From Campylobacter concisus (GTDB taxonomy: Bacteria > Campylobacterota > Campylobacteria > Campylobacterales > Campylobacteraceae): DNA of 64,000 nucleotides. The position numbers were made by a program, and so were the translations under genes. A model generated the notes under the pieces. The model was not told the origin of the DNA. It was given only the letters and a program-made list of their open reading frames with translations, and did no database searches. The stretch covers positions 20,531 to 84,530 of the forward strand of contig LVWL01000023.1 in the NCBI GenBank assembly GCA_002092835.1. Reading direction: 5' to 3'. Positions 1-9,307 of this stretch are shown here, piece after piece (position 1 is the first letter of the stretch; every line of letters begins with the position of its first letter).

Positions 1-564
1 AAATGAGAAATTTGCACTACCCTTATGGCTAAAACCTAAAAATAAGGCTGCTGTCATCGTCACACCTGATCTTGAGACGCCAGGGATGAGCGCCACGGCT
101 TGTGCTAAGCCTATGATAAGAGCAAATTTGATGGTCATTTCATATTCGCTTTTGTTTGATGAGCGAAGATCAGCAAAGTAAAGTGCTATGCCAAAGACGA
201 TCGTAGTAATAGCGATCACAACGCCGCTTCTTGCGTATTCTTCGATAATGTTGTTAAATAAAAGCCCAAAGATCCCCACTGGAATGGTAGCAAAGCCCAC
301 ACACCAAACAAGCAAGCTATCACCTACCATCTTTCGTTGTGCGATCGAGGCAAAAAAGTCACGAAGTAGCTTAAAAATCGTATCTTTAAAATAAAAAAGT
401 ATCGCACTTAGCGTACCAACGTGCACTGCCACGTCAAAGGCAAGCCCTTGATCTGGCCAGCCAAGTAGCTTTGGCACCAAGATAAGATGAGCCGAGCTAG
501 ATATCGGTAAAAATTCGCTTATACCTTGCACCAAAGCCAAAACGATAACGTGAGAAATTTCCAT
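1..564 (-). CDS. uppP: undecaprenyl-diphosphatase UppP/BacA (3' end beyond window)
   Basis: Membrane enzyme that dephosphorylates undecaprenyl diphosphate so the lipid carrier can be reused in cell-wall synthesis. The 188 visible residues start at the ATG at 564. They contain the family motif GxSEFLPISSSAHL near residues 14-27 and the phosphatase motif PGVSRSG near 161-167, among several hydrophobic segments. The C-terminus lies off the left edge, so the gene is partial only because of the window. It follows tkt on the same strand, with a weak hairpin (594-614) between them. Identity is strong from the two motifs. Confidence 0.93.
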   Translation of the reverse strand, partial: MEISHVIVLALVQGISEFLPISSSAHLILVPKLLGWPDQGLAFDVAVHVGTLSAILFYFKDTIFKLLRDFFASIAQRKMVGDSLLVWCVGFATIPVGIFGLLFNNIIEEYARSGVVIAITTIVFGIALYFADLRSSNKSEYEMTIKFALIIGLAQAVALIPGVSRSGVTMTAALFLGFSHKGSANFSF

Positions 565-622
565 AAAATGCCTTTTTTGATTTTAGATTGCAGTTGGGGA
601 TTTTACTCCCCCAAGATTAAAC

Positions 623-2532
623 TTATATAAGTTCGCTAGCAAAATTTGCAAGTTTTTGTGGCGTAAATCCGAAGTGATCAAATAGCTCGTTAGCCTTTCC
701 GCTAGCGCCAAAGCTATTCATGCCATAAACTGCGTCGGCAAATTTATACCACTCATAGCCAGTTGCAGCTTCAACTGCAATGATCGTCGTGTTTTTATCT
801 AAAATTTTAGCCACGTATTCATCTGGCTGCTCGCAAAGTAGGTCAAAACAAGGAGCTGACACGATGTTTGCGCCAATGCCTTGTTGGCTAAGAATTTCAG
901 CTGCTTTTACACAGAGCGAAACCTCGCTGCCGCTTGCTATAAATGTGATTTTTGCATCTTTTGCCGAGCTTAGCAGATATGCGCCGTTGCTAACCTCGCC
1001 AAATTCGCCTTTTGCAAGTGGGTCAAGCCCTTGGCGACTAAGCACAAAGGCACTTGGAGCGTTTAAATTTAGCGCCACGTGCCAGCTAGCTGTGTTTTCG
1101 TTGCCATCAGCTGGGCGGAAAGTGTAGAAATTTGGCATAGCTCTAAATGTGCTAAGCTGCTCTATAGGCTGGTGCGTCGGACCATCTTCGCCAACGCCTA
1201 TACTATCGTGCGTGAAGACAAAAAAGTGCTTGATGCCCATTAGCGCTGCTATCCTCGCGCTTGGCTTTAGATAGTCGCTGAAAATGAAAAATGTCGCTGA
1301 AAATGGCAAGAAAAGACCGTATCTGGCGATGCCATTGTTGATAGCTGCCATGGCGTGCTCTCTGATGCCGTAGTGGATGTTTTTACCATTTGGGAAGTCG
1401 CCCATGCCCTTTAGCTCGGTCTTGTTTGAAGGAGCAAGATCTGCACTACCGCCGATAAAGCCAGGAAGTTTTTTAGCTATCTCATTTAAAATGACGTGGT
1501 TTGTATCTCTTGTGGCTAGCTTTTTGTCGCTAAAGTCTGGGAATTCAAGCCTGCTAAAGTCTGGATTAAGAAGGGAATTTAGCAAATTTTTACCCTCAAC
1601 ACTTAATGCCTCAACCTTTTTGTTCCACATAGCCTCTTCAAGATCGCCCTTTTCTACCGCACCTCTAAATCTTAAAAGCACGTCCTCGTCGATAGCAAAT
1701 TTCTTCTCAGGATCAAAACCAGCTGCAGCCTTTGCCTTTTTGATGATCTCTTCGCCAAGTGGTGCTCCGTGGCTGTGGTGGCTGCCCTCAAGCTCCATTG
1801 CGCCGCGTGCTATGTGCGTGTTTGCGATGATGAGATATGGCGACTCTTTCTCGCTAGCTTGCTCAAGCGCAAATTCGATCTGATCGTAGTCGTGTCCATC
1901 GATACGCGCGACCTCCCAGCCCTGCGCCTCAAACCTCGCTTTTACATCCTCACTAAATGCGATCGCTGTGTCGCCCTCGATCGTAATGTTGTTTGAGTCG
2001 TAGATGAGCACAAGGTTGTCCAGTCTTAAATTTCCAGCTACCGAACATGCCTCGTAGCTTATACCCTCTTCAAGATCGCCATCACCGCAAAGGCAGTAAA
2101 TTTTATGATCGATTATTTTATTGTCTGGTTCGTTTAGCACGTTTGCGGCGTATTTTTCTGCCATGGCTAGGCCAACTGCGTTTGCTACACCTTGACCAAG
2201 CGGGCCAGTAGCAACCTCAACGCCTGGAGTGTGAATTTCTGGGTGTCCTGGTGTGTTTGAGCCAAGTTGGCGAAAATTTTTAAGCTCATCAAGCTTAGAT
2301 CGTAGCCACTTAGGTGCAAAAAGCTATAAACCAAACTTGAAGCGTGACCACCGCTAAAAACGAGCCTATCTCTGTTTAGCCATTTTGGATTTTTAGGGTT
2401 GTGTTTTAAAAAGTTGCTTAAAACCACCATGATATCAGCTAGGCCCATAGGAGCACCTGGGTGTCCGCTGTTAGCATTTTGCACCATGTCAGCGCACAAA
2501 AATCTTATAGTATCGGCTTGTTTTTTTAGCAT
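623..2532 (-). CDS. tkt: transketolase, reading frame broken once (probable sequence error)
   Basis: Thiamine-diphosphate enzyme of the non-oxidative pentose phosphate pathway. Two frames (2532-2185 and 2164-623) together give a full-length protein of about 635 residues. The N-terminal part has [20 protein letters not shown]; the rest has the ThDP motif GDGDLEEG and [11 protein letters not shown]. Restoring one C at about 2293-2294 (AGCTTGAT to AGCCTTGAT) joins them as YDLSLDELKNF and recovers the conserved HTPGVE and ATGPLGQG segments. The start has AAGGAG upstream. ispA ends in a terminator upstream and tkt has its own -10 box, so it is probably transcribed separately. Loss of this central enzyme is unlikely, so I treat the break as an error. 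Confidence 0.9.
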
Positions 2533-2555
2533 ATGATCTCCTTTTATTGCGTCAG

Positions 2556-2561
2556 ATTATA
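2556..2561 (-). promoter_or_regulatory. -10 box of the tkt promoter
   Basis: A perfect TATAAT on the minus strand lies 24 bases upstream of the tkt ATG, between the ispA terminator and the AAGGAG ribosome site. A T-rich stretch upstream suits Campylobacter sigma-70 promoters, which often lack a clear -35. Confidence 0.6.
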
Positions 2562-2644
2562 CAAAAAAGTGATTAAAACTTGCCTTGCATTTTTGTCCAA
2601 AATGTCTAAATAGTGATATAAATTTTTTAAATTTTTAGTAGTAA

Positions 2645-2668
2645 AAAAGCTAGAAATTTCTAGCTTTT
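2645..2668 (-). terminator. ispA terminator
   Basis: A perfect 24-base palindrome (AAAAGCTAGAAA and its complement) overlaps the ispA stop codon. It is followed on the minus strand by a T-run, so it should stop ispA transcription before tkt. Confidence 0.7.
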
Positions 2669-3566
2669 ATCTTAGGTGTTTATCTGTAAGCTCCAAGATC
2701 ATCTTTGCTATGCCAGCATCTATCTGCCTTAGCGCCTCTTCTATCTCGCAAATAAGCTCATCTTTTTTCTTTTTTGCGCCCTCAAGGCCAAGTAAATTTG
2801 TAAATGAATTTTTAGCTAGGTCGTTATGCACAGGCTTTCCAGCGGCCGCCTCGTCGCTTGTAAGATCGATGATGTCGTCTTGTATCTGAAAAGCAAGGCC
2901 AAGCTTTAGGCCGATATCATAAATCTTCTCACACTCTGTTTCGTCTAAATTTACTATCATAGCGCCCATTTTTAGACTTGCAGCAATGAGCTTTGCGGTT
3001 TTGTGGATGTGTAAAAATACTAGCTCATCAAGGTTTAGCATCTTGCCAGAGAGACCAAATTTAGCCTTTGCTCTTTTGATGTCCTCTTTGTTCGTATTTT
3101 CAAAAAAACAATCCAGCGCCTGACCCAGCACCATGCCACTAACGCCAGCATTCTGGCTTAAAATTTCCACGCATTTTATACGTGTTTCAGCTGGTAAATC
3201 GGCATGTGAAATTTCATAAAAAGCATGCGTATTTAGCGCATCCCCTGCAAGTATCGCAGTTGTCTCGTCGTAGGTTACGTGAAGCGTTGGTGTGCCACGT
3301 CTTAGACTTGCATTATCCATAGAAGGAAGATCATCATGAATGAGCGAATAAGTGTGCATCATCTCAAGCCCTAAAGCCACTCTCATGGCCTTTTGCGTGA
3401 GGCTTTTATCCACGCTCTCCACCACGCCAAGAAGCAATAGTGCCCTAAAGTGCTTGCCTCCAGCCTTTAGCATAACGCCAAGCGCCTCCTCATAATAAGG
3501 ATGAAAGCTAGGCGCCTTTGGCAAATTTACATTTAGAAATTTTACGAAGTCCTCAAGTAGGCTCAT
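2667..3566 (-). CDS. ispA: polyprenyl synthetase (farnesyl/geranyl diphosphate synthase)
   Basis: Prenyl transferase that condenses isopentenyl diphosphate with allylic diphosphates for isoprenoid, quinone and undecaprenol synthesis. The 299 residues carry the first Asp-rich motif DDLPSMD at 78-84, followed by the family RRGxP, and the second motif DDIID at 230-234. Length is normal for short-chain synthases. Its ATG overlaps the stop of the upstream PDZ gene by four bases, which implies translational coupling. Chain length of the product cannot be read with certainty. Confidence 0.92.
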   Translation of the reverse strand: MSLLEDFVKFLNVNLPKAPSFHPYYEEALGVMLKAGGKHFRALLLLGVVESVDKSLTQKAMRVALGLEMMHTYSLIHDDLPSMDNASLRRGTPTLHVTYDETTAILAGDALNTHAFYEISHADLPAETRIKCVEILSQNAGVSGMVLGQALDCFFENTNKEDIKRAKAKFGLSGKMLNLDELVFLHIHKTAKLIAASLKMGAMIVNLDETECEKIYDIGLKLGLAFQIQDDIIDLTSDEAAAGKPVHNDLAKNSFTNLLGLEGAKKKKDELICEIEEALRQIDAGIAKMILELTDKHLR

Positions 3567-4672
3567 TTTGGCACTCTTGCAAAAAACTGAAAGTCATTTC
3601 TACTAAATAAAAGCACGAAATTTTGCAGATCGCTTATCTTTTCTAAAAGCTCCTCACGGTTGCTTACGCTCTCTTTGTTGTAGCCTAAAATTTTATCGCC
3701 GATCTTGATGCCAAAGATGTCGGCATTTGACTTTGGCTCGACCTTAGTAACGACTAAATTTTTATCGACCGTGATACCATAATCCACCAAAATTTTATCA
3801 TCAAGCAAGCTCTCAGGCGACTTTGGCATGACGTTTAAATTTGGCAGATCAAGGCTTGAAGGGGCATCTATATCAAGGCTTTGGTTAAATTTCACATCCC
3901 CGCTTACTGGCACTTGAAAGAGCAGCTGCTCTCTATCGCGTTTTACGATGATGTCCAGTTTTGCGCCCTTTGGAGCAAAAAGCACCATCTCATTTAGCTC
4001 TCTTAGGCTCTTTGGTTTTATGCCATTTATCGTAATAAGCTCATCATCAACCATCATCATCTTGCCACGACCCAGTGGATCAACAAGCCCTACAAAAAAT
4101 TTATCCTCTTTTTGCAAGAACTTCACGCCGATATCGCCGTAATAGACGTCATCGTAAGATACAAAGTGCTTTAAATAGCGGTTTGGTATAAATTTATCAG
4201 CTCCAACAGCTATGCCTATCATCTTACAACAAGGCGTATTTATCTCGCCAGTCGCGTTATACTCGAAGCTTAGCGTGTCAAAGTCGCCTAAATTTTGCCC
4301 TAAAGACTTGATGTGACCCATGACGGTGTTGTTTGCGTCATTTAAGATGCCAACCCAAGTGCTCTTTTTTATGCGCTCTTCATTGGTCTCATCAGCCATC
4401 ACGACAGGGCTTAGCTCCTTGCTAGAGCGGACCAAAAAGAGCTGCAAATATGGGTCAAATTTGACATATTCACCAAGTGGCGCTCCCTCGCTTTTTGGCA
4501 CTGCGATCAAATTTTTCGTGATAGCCACGCCAAAGTGTTTATTTACCGAGACGATTGAGTTTTTGTTCTTTTCAAAGCAGGCGTTAAAGTCCTCTTGCGT
4601 AGGCCTAGGATCGGCGTTTAGGCAAAGCGCCGATAGCAAAAAAGCAAGGGCAAATTTATAATTTAGTCTCAT
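3563..4672 (-). CDS. exported PDZ-domain protein (DUF7488-like)
   Basis: Periplasmic protein of 369 residues with an N-terminal signal peptide (about residues 1-20, ending LCLNA). The C-terminal third reads like a PDZ domain (VDYGITVDKNLVVTKVEPKS followed by an ADIFGIKIGDKILG loop), and an earlier segment near GRGKMMMVDDELITINGIKP looks like a second, weaker PDZ-like unit. No serine-protease catalytic triad is visible. It overlaps ebfC upstream and ispA downstream by four bases each, so the genes form a tight operon. A homologue sits at the same place in C. jejuni. Function unknown, perhaps scaffold or chaperone. Confidence 0.75.
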   Translation of the reverse strand: MRLNYKFALAFLLSALCLNADPRPTQEDFNACFEKNKNSIVSVNKHFGVAITKNLIAVPKSEGAPLGEYVKFDPYLQLFLVRSSKELSPVVMADETNEERIKKSTWVGILNDANNTVMGHIKSLGQNLGDFDTLSFEYNATGEINTPCCKMIGIAVGADKFIPNRYLKHFVSYDDVYYGDIGVKFLQKEDKFFVGLVDPLGRGKMMMVDDELITINGIKPKSLRELNEMVLFAPKGAKLDIIVKRDREQLLFQVPVSGDVKFNQSLDIDAPSSLDLPNLNVMPKSPESLLDDKILVDYGITVDKNLVVTKVEPKSNADIFGIKIGDKILGYNKESVSNREELLEKISDLQNFVLLFSRNDFQFFARVPK

Positions 4673-4983
4673 TTTATCCCCATCGAAGCAAGGCCGCCAA
4701 GCATCCTTGAAGCGGTGTTTTTCTTATCAGCTTCAACTGATTTTAACACGTCATTTACGGCACTTATTAGTAAAATTTGCATGCTCTCTTTGTCTTCAAG
4801 CAAGCTATCATCTATGCTGATATCAAGTATCTCGCCGCTGCCGTTAGCTCTCACGCTCACCAGTCCGCCGCCGCTTTTTGCTCCAAATTCTTTATTTTTG
4901 CTCTCTTCTTCCATCTGCTTGGCTTGCTTTTGCACGTCCTCAAGCATCTGCCCCATCTTTGAAAAGTCAAATCCCTCAAACAT
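4669..4983 (-). CDS. ebfC: YbaB/EbfC nucleoid-associated protein
   Basis: Small DNA-binding protein of 104 residues, normal for the family. It begins MFEGFDFSKMGQMLEDVQKQ and has the Glu/Lys-rich first helix, then the GGGLVSVRANGSGEI strand pair typical of YbaB. It is usually found beside recombination genes, but in campylobacters it sits in this murE-ispA operon. Four bases separate it from panD, and its stop overlaps the start of the PDZ gene. Confidence 0.9.
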   Translation of the reverse strand: MFEGFDFSKMGQMLEDVQKQAKQMEEESKNKEFGAKSGGGLVSVRANGSGEILDISIDDSLLEDKESMQILLISAVNDVLKSVEADKKNTASRMLGGLASMGIK

Positions 4984-4986
4984 CGC

Positions 4987-5334
4987 CTACTCCTTTATGA
5001 TCTCGTTTTTGTTATTTACATGCACGATGGTTGGCTTAAATTTCTTAGCTTTTTTAAATTTCATGCTAGCGTAAGCCACGATAATGACCACGTCTCCTAC
5101 GCAGACTTTTCTAGCAGCTGCGCCGTTTAGGCAAATTTCGCCTTTTTTGCCCTTTATCACGTAGGTAGCGAATCTCTCGCCATTATTTACGTCTAAAATT
5201 TCAACCTTTTGATTTTCTATCAAATTTGCAGCCTTTATAAGCTCCTCGCCGATGCTGATCGAGCCAACATAGTTTAAATTTGCGTCTGTTACGACGGCTC
5301 TGTGGATCTTACTAGCTAAAATTTCTATATTCAT
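4987..5334 (-). CDS. panD: aspartate 1-decarboxylase proenzyme
   Basis: Makes beta-alanine from aspartate for pantothenate and CoA synthesis. The 115-residue proenzyme shows the self-cleavage site Gly24-Ser25 (YVGSISIG), where the serine becomes the pyruvoyl cofactor. The conserved tail [12 protein letters not shown] is present. Only two bases separate it from murE. In C. jejuni panD lies with panBC, so its place here is a local rearrangement (recalled, not checked). Confidence 0.93.
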   Translation of the reverse strand: MNIEILASKIHRAVVTDANLNYVGSISIGEELIKAANLIENQKVEILDVNNGERFATYVIKGKKGEICLNGAAARKVCVGDVVIIVAYASMKFKKAKKFKPTIVHVNNKNEIIKE

Positions 5335-5336
5335 TT

Positions 5337-6619
5337 TTACCTCTTTAAAAGCTCTTTTACTACTTCTTTGTCGCTAAATGGGTGCTTGACGCCCTTTATC
5401 TCTTGATATGGCTCGTCGCCTTTGCCAAGTATGACAAGCGCCCAGCCGGGTTCTAGCTTGCTAATGGCTAGTGCGATCGCCTCTTTGCGGTTGACGTTTC
5501 GTATCAAATTTTCATTTTTGCTCATACCGGCGCAAATTTCATCGATTATGCTCTCTGGCTCTTCGCTTCTTGGATTGTCACTTGTGACGATACAAATTCT
5601 TGCATATTTTTGGGCTATCGCTCCCATTTTTGGGCGCTTTGTCCTATCTCTATCGCCACCTGCGCCAAAGACCGCGATCAAATTTAGATGTCTAAGCGAG
5701 TTTAGCACCTTTTCGATACCATCTGGCGTATGAGCAAAGTCCACGATGACTAACGGATCGGTGCTAACCACTTCCATTCTGCCACTAACCCCTTTAAATT
5801 TACTTATCGCCTTTGAAAGTGTGGCTGTATCTGGGCGCTCTAGCAAGCAAACAGCGCCAAGTGCGGCGATTAGGTTATAAAGATTAAACTCACCTTGAAG
5901 CTTGAGTCTATCTCCACATCGCCATTTGGTGTCTTGATAACGGCGTCTATGCCGTCCTTTAACCCATAAACCACCGGCGCAAAGCTAGCTGGCTTTTTGA
6001 GCGAATATGTATAGGCATTTTTTGGGTTAAATTTAACTCCGCCATCATCAGCATTTATAAGCTTCATGCAATCATCATCAAAAAAGCTCGACTTTACCCT
6101 AGCGTACTCCTCCATGCTCTTGTGGTAGTCGAGGTGGTCTTGAGTCAAATTTGTAAAAATTTTTAGAGCAAATTTCAAGCTCTCTATGCGTTTTTGAGCT
6201 ATCGCGTGTGAGCTAACCTCCATCACGAAGTACTCGCAGCCTTGCTCGCTGGCTGCTTTGAGGTATGAAAGAGTCCTTAAAATAGCACTTGTCGTAAGCG
6301 CCTTGTCATCTATCTGCTTGCCCTCTATAAATGCCCCTCTTGTGCCACTTAGCCCGCATTTTTTACCTAAATTTCGCAGGGTCTCGTAGATAGCCGCAGC
6401 CGTCGTGGTCTTGCCATTTGTCCCTGTGATGCCAACTATCTTTAAGCTTTCGTCTATTTTTAAAAGCTTTTTGCACTCCTCAAGGGTGATTATCTTAGCG
6501 CCATTTTTTACTGCGTCCTCTACAAATTTCGCATTTGCAGTGGTTTGCACAAAGTATGCACCCTGTTCGCACTCGTTTGAGTCATCTGTTATGAAGCTAT
6601 TTTCTACTGATATTTTCAT
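5337..6619 (-). CDS. murE: UDP-MurNAc-tripeptide synthetase MurE, reading frame broken once (probable sequence error)
   Basis: Mur ligase that adds meso-diaminopimelate to UDP-MurNAc-L-Ala-D-Glu. Residues 66-72 hold the ATP loop GTNGKTT, the middle has [12 protein letters not shown], and the C-terminal part has SDNPRSEEP, the DNPR signature for diaminopimelate. The frame breaks near 5900. Adding one C (AAGCTTCAAGG to AAGCCTTCAAGG) restores [19 protein letters not shown] and joins the pieces into about 427 residues, typical of campylobacters. The enzyme is essential, so a real null allele is improbable. Confidence 0.9.
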
Positions 6620-7169
6620 CGTTTTGTCTTTTTTGTATCTCTTTAAAAAGCTGATCTATACGCTCGTCGCCGCCAAACATCACCGCCGCACTCTCAAGGT
6701 AGTTCATGCTCATTTCGATAAAGTCATTTTTTATCAAATTTTCCAAAAATTCTAAAAAATCATCTTTGTTTGAGATCATTACCTTGGTTGAGAACATGAT
6801 ATTTTCAAAGACTTTTTTGAAGCTCCCGTCCTTATAAACAGCCTTTTTAAAGTCCTCGTAGCTGATCGCGTCTTGCTCTTCAAAATACTCATCGCTAGCC
6901 AATCTTGATTCTAAAATTTTTAAAATTTCATCCATTCCTTCATCATCTTCGCCAGCTCTTAGTTTATCCATAAAATAGTCAAATAAAAGTTTTGCTTCCT
7001 CTGCATTTTTCTCGCCAAGGGAGCAAATTTGTATCAAAAATAGTAAATTTTTATCCTGTGTCTTTTCGTAAGCTAGAGAGAAGTAAAAGATCGCTTCTTT
7101 AAATTTTGAGCGTTTAAAGTGTTTAATGCCTATTTTTTTATAATCTATCAATGTCAAATTCCTCGCCAA
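6597..7169 (-). CDS. hypothetical helical protein, TPR-like
   Basis: Up to 190 residues, rich in charged helices (FKEAIFYFSLAYEKTQDKNLLFLIQICS resembles one TPR hairpin). No catalytic motif or signal peptide is visible. The frame opens with TTG inside the NifU-like gene; the real start may be the TTG a few codons later. The 3' end overlaps the murE start by 23 bases. A similarly placed gene occurs in C. jejuni between murE and nifU. Function unknown. Confidence 0.7.
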   Translation of the reverse strand: MARNLTLIDYKKIGIKHFKRSKFKEAIFYFSLAYEKTQDKNLLFLIQICSLGEKNAEEAKLLFDYFMDKLRAGEDDEGMDEILKILESRLASDEYFEEQDAISYEDFKKAVYKDGSFKKVFENIMFSTKVMISNKDDFLEFLENLIKNDFIEMSMNYLESAAVMFGGDERIDQLFKEIQKRQNDENISRK

Positions 7170-7413
7170 TCGGGATATTTACGACCTCAAGCTCTGGGTG
7201 AATATCCATACGAAGTTGTCTTTCGAGTCCATATTTTAGTGTAGTTGTGCTAGCTGCACATCCATGACAATGCCCTGTTAGTCTTACATAAATTTTGCCG
7301 TTTTTTATGCCAAGTAGCTCCATGCCACCGCCATCATTTTCAAGCATCGGTAATACCTTTTGCAAACTCGCACTGACTGGTTTTAAAAGCTCTTCATCAG
7401 TAAATGGGATCAT
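7138..7413 (-). CDS. NifU-like scaffold protein, C-terminal domain type
   Basis: A 91-residue protein matching the NifU C-terminal (Nfu) domain that holds or passes on Fe-S clusters. The conserved CxxC is Cys49-x-x-Cys52 in GHCHGCAAS, preceded by the family LENDGGG segment. No IscU-like or central ferredoxin-like domain is fused. It starts about 20 bases after the predicted transcription start and is the first gene of the operon running to ispA. Confidence 0.9.
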   Translation of the reverse strand: MIPFTDEELLKPVSASLQKVLPMLENDGGGMELLGIKNGKIYVRLTGHCHGCAASTTTLKYGLERQLRMDIHPELEVVNIPIGEEFDIDRL

Positions 7414-7439
7414 ATTTTTTCCTATTAAATTTTTGGGCT

Positions 7440-7445
7440 ATTATA
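7440..7445 (-). promoter_or_regulatory. -10 box for the nifU-murE-ispA operon
   Basis: A minus-strand TATAAT lies 27 bases upstream of the NifU-like ATG, in a T-rich setting. It would start transcription around 7433 and serve the close-packed genes down to ispA. Confidence 0.55.
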
Positions 7446-7594
7446 GCAAAATAAAAATGCAAAAATAATGGCTATATTTTTGCTTAGCGCTAATTTTGCT
7501 TTATAATTTAAACCTTTTTGATACGCCTAGTCAGCTTTAGTTTTTAAATATTTGAGCTAAAATTTAGTAAATTTTTGATTATTAGTTTTAGGAT

Positions 7595-7617
7595 AAAAGG
7601 GCAAATTTTGCCCTTTT
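7595..7617 (-). terminator. terminator after the ABC transporter operon
   Basis: An inverted repeat AAAAGGGCAAA / TTTGCCCTTTT lies just beyond the stop of the substrate-binding gene, with T-runs on both sides. It probably ends the ABC transporter transcript. Confidence 0.7.
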
Positions 7618-7620
7618 TGT

Positions 7621-8538
7621 TTAATCTATTAGAAGCGATTTTATATCTACTTTTTGTTCAATCATCTTACTCTCGAGCATAAATTCTTGCGTAGCCTCAA
7701 GTGCTTTTATATCTTCAGGCGTGATCTTTGGACTAAAGTCATACTGCGGATACATCCTCTTTACCGCCTCTATGCTAAGCCCAGTCTCTTCAGCTGTAAA
7801 TTTTAATGCCTCTTCCTCATTTGCTTTCATAAAAGCCAAAATTTCATCTTGAGCCTTTTTAAATTTTTCAACTATATCTTTATGCTTTTTGTAAAATTCT
7901 CCACTTGTGGCAGTAACGATGACTGGAGTGATGACGCCCTTGCCTGTTGTTACGACACTAAGTCCTGATTTTTTAGCATTATAAGCAGCTGGTCCAGCAA
8001 GAAGTGCTGCATCGACACTGCCATTTTCAAGTGCAGCTTGTGCAGCTGGAATGCTCATAGAAACGAACTCTACGTCATTTATGCTTAGACCGCCAAGAGC
8101 AAGATACCTAACCAAAAGCTCATTTAATATCGTACCTTTTGGCCCTGCTATTTTTTTACCTTTTAAGTCTTTGGCGGTTTTTATGCCTTTATCTTTAGCA
8201 AATATCGCAAAAGCTTCAGGTGCTCTTGAATAGGCACTTATAATCTTTATGTCAGCTTTATTTGCCGCGGCAAGTATGACTGAAGTTCCGCCCACGCAGT
8301 TTAGAAACTGGAGCGAATTTGAAGCTAGAGCTTGAGTCTGCTTTGCACCTGATGTTATCTCAGAGTACTCAACTGGTATGCCAAAAGATTTAGCATAAAA
8401 GCCTTTAAATTTATCGACGATTGAGGGGACGTTTAGTGGCGATTTGACATAGGTCATACCGATCTTATCTAGCTCACTTGCGTTTGCGACTAGACAAAGC
8501 AAAGAGGCCGCACACAAAATCTTAAAAAACTTTCTCAT
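7621..8538 (-). CDS. ABC transporter substrate-binding protein, NitT/TauT/SsuA type
   Basis: Periplasmic solute-binding protein of 305 residues with a signal peptide (1-20, ending LVANA). The body fits the SsuA/THI5-like fold: YVKSPLNVPSIVDKFKGFY, then GTSVILAAANKADIKIISAYSR and DLKGKKIAGPKGTILNELL. These proteins bind sulfonates, nitrate, taurine or pyrimidine precursors; the ligand cannot be told from sequence. It is the last gene of a four-gene operon with ATPase, permease and an Fe-S-type protein. Confidence 0.85.
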   Translation of the reverse strand: MRKFFKILCAASLLCLVANASELDKIGMTYVKSPLNVPSIVDKFKGFYAKSFGIPVEYSEITSGAKQTQALASNSLQFLNCVGGTSVILAAANKADIKIISAYSRAPEAFAIFAKDKGIKTAKDLKGKKIAGPKGTILNELLVRYLALGGLSINDVEFVSMSIPAAQAALENGSVDAALLAGPAAYNAKKSGLSVVTTGKGVITPVIVTATSGEFYKKHKDIVEKFKKAQDEILAFMKANEEEALKFTAEETGLSIEAVKRMYPQYDFSPKITPEDIKALEATQEFMLESKMIEQKVDIKSLLID

Positions 8539-8614
8539 ATTTGCTCCTTTAAAAATTTTCCAAATTATATAACTTTTTGCTTCGTTTTGGTTTTAATTAT
8601 CATTTTATAAAATG

Positions 8615-9307
8615 CTAAATTTCACTCAAAATTTTACGCTTTAAGTTTATTAGCTCATCGCAAAGCAAATCTCTTGGCTTAGCTAGATTTGACAGGTCAT
8701 AGCTTGATTTCATCCCACCTTTTTCAAGCAAAATTATCTCGTCTGCTAAATATAGAGCTTCATCGACATTATGAGTGACAAAAATGATGGTTTTACCAGC
8801 TTGAAGCTTTAAAATTTCAGCCTGCATGCTGGCTCTCGTAAAAGCATCAAGTGCTGCAAATGGCTCATCCATAAGGATCAAATTTGCTTCGTATGCAAGC
8901 ACTCTAGCAAGAGAAACGCGCGAGCTCATGCCGCCAGATAGCTGCGAAACAGCGGCAAATTTAAAGTCGCTAAGCCCTATCATTGATATGAGCCTATCTA
9001 TTTTTGCCTCGTCTATCTCATGCTTTTTAAGCGCAAATACGATATTTTCATAGACATTTAAAAAAGGCATTAGTCTAGGCTCTTGAAAGACGAAGCCAAT
9101 CTTTGCTTGCTCTTTAAATTTTATCTCGCCAAGGCTTACACCCTCAAGTCCAGCAATAAGCCTTAAAAGAGTCGTTTTACCGCAACCACTTCTGCCAAGT
9201 ATTACAGTGATCTTATTCTTTTTTATGCTTAAATTTAGCTCTTTTAGAACGTCGATACGCTTGTCATTAATAAAAAAATGCTTGGATAAATTTAAAATTT
9301 CTATCAT
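8615..9307 (-). CDS. ABC transporter ATP-binding protein, SsuB/TauB type
   Basis: ATPase of 230 residues. Walker A GRSGCGKTT is at 38-46, the Q-loop at FVFQEP (73-78), signature LSGGM at 123-127 with Walker B LILMDEP at 143-149, and the H-loop at FVTHNVDEA. These place it in the nitrate/sulfonate/taurine family. Its start overlaps the permease stop by four bases, so the two are co-translated. Confidence 0.92.
   Translation of the reverse strand: MIEILNLSKHFFINDKRIDVLKELNLSIKKNKITVILGRSGCGKTTLLRLIAGLEGVSLGEIKFKEQAKIGFVFQEPRLMPFLNVYENIVFALKKHEIDEAKIDRLISMIGLSDFKFAAVSQLSGGMSSRVSLARVLAYEANLILMDEPFAALDAFTRASMQAEILKLQAGKTIIFVTHNVDEALYLADEIILLEKGGMKSSYDLSNLAKPRDLLCDELINLKRKILSEI

Noticed and set aside
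594..614. Hairpin TTGGGGA/TCCCCCAA between tkt and uppP as a terminator
   Set aside because: Stem has a bulge and no T-run follows, so I mention it only as a weak hairpin.
1377..1883. 168-codon frame opposite tkt
   Set aside because: It is the antisense shadow of a well-identified transketolase gene.
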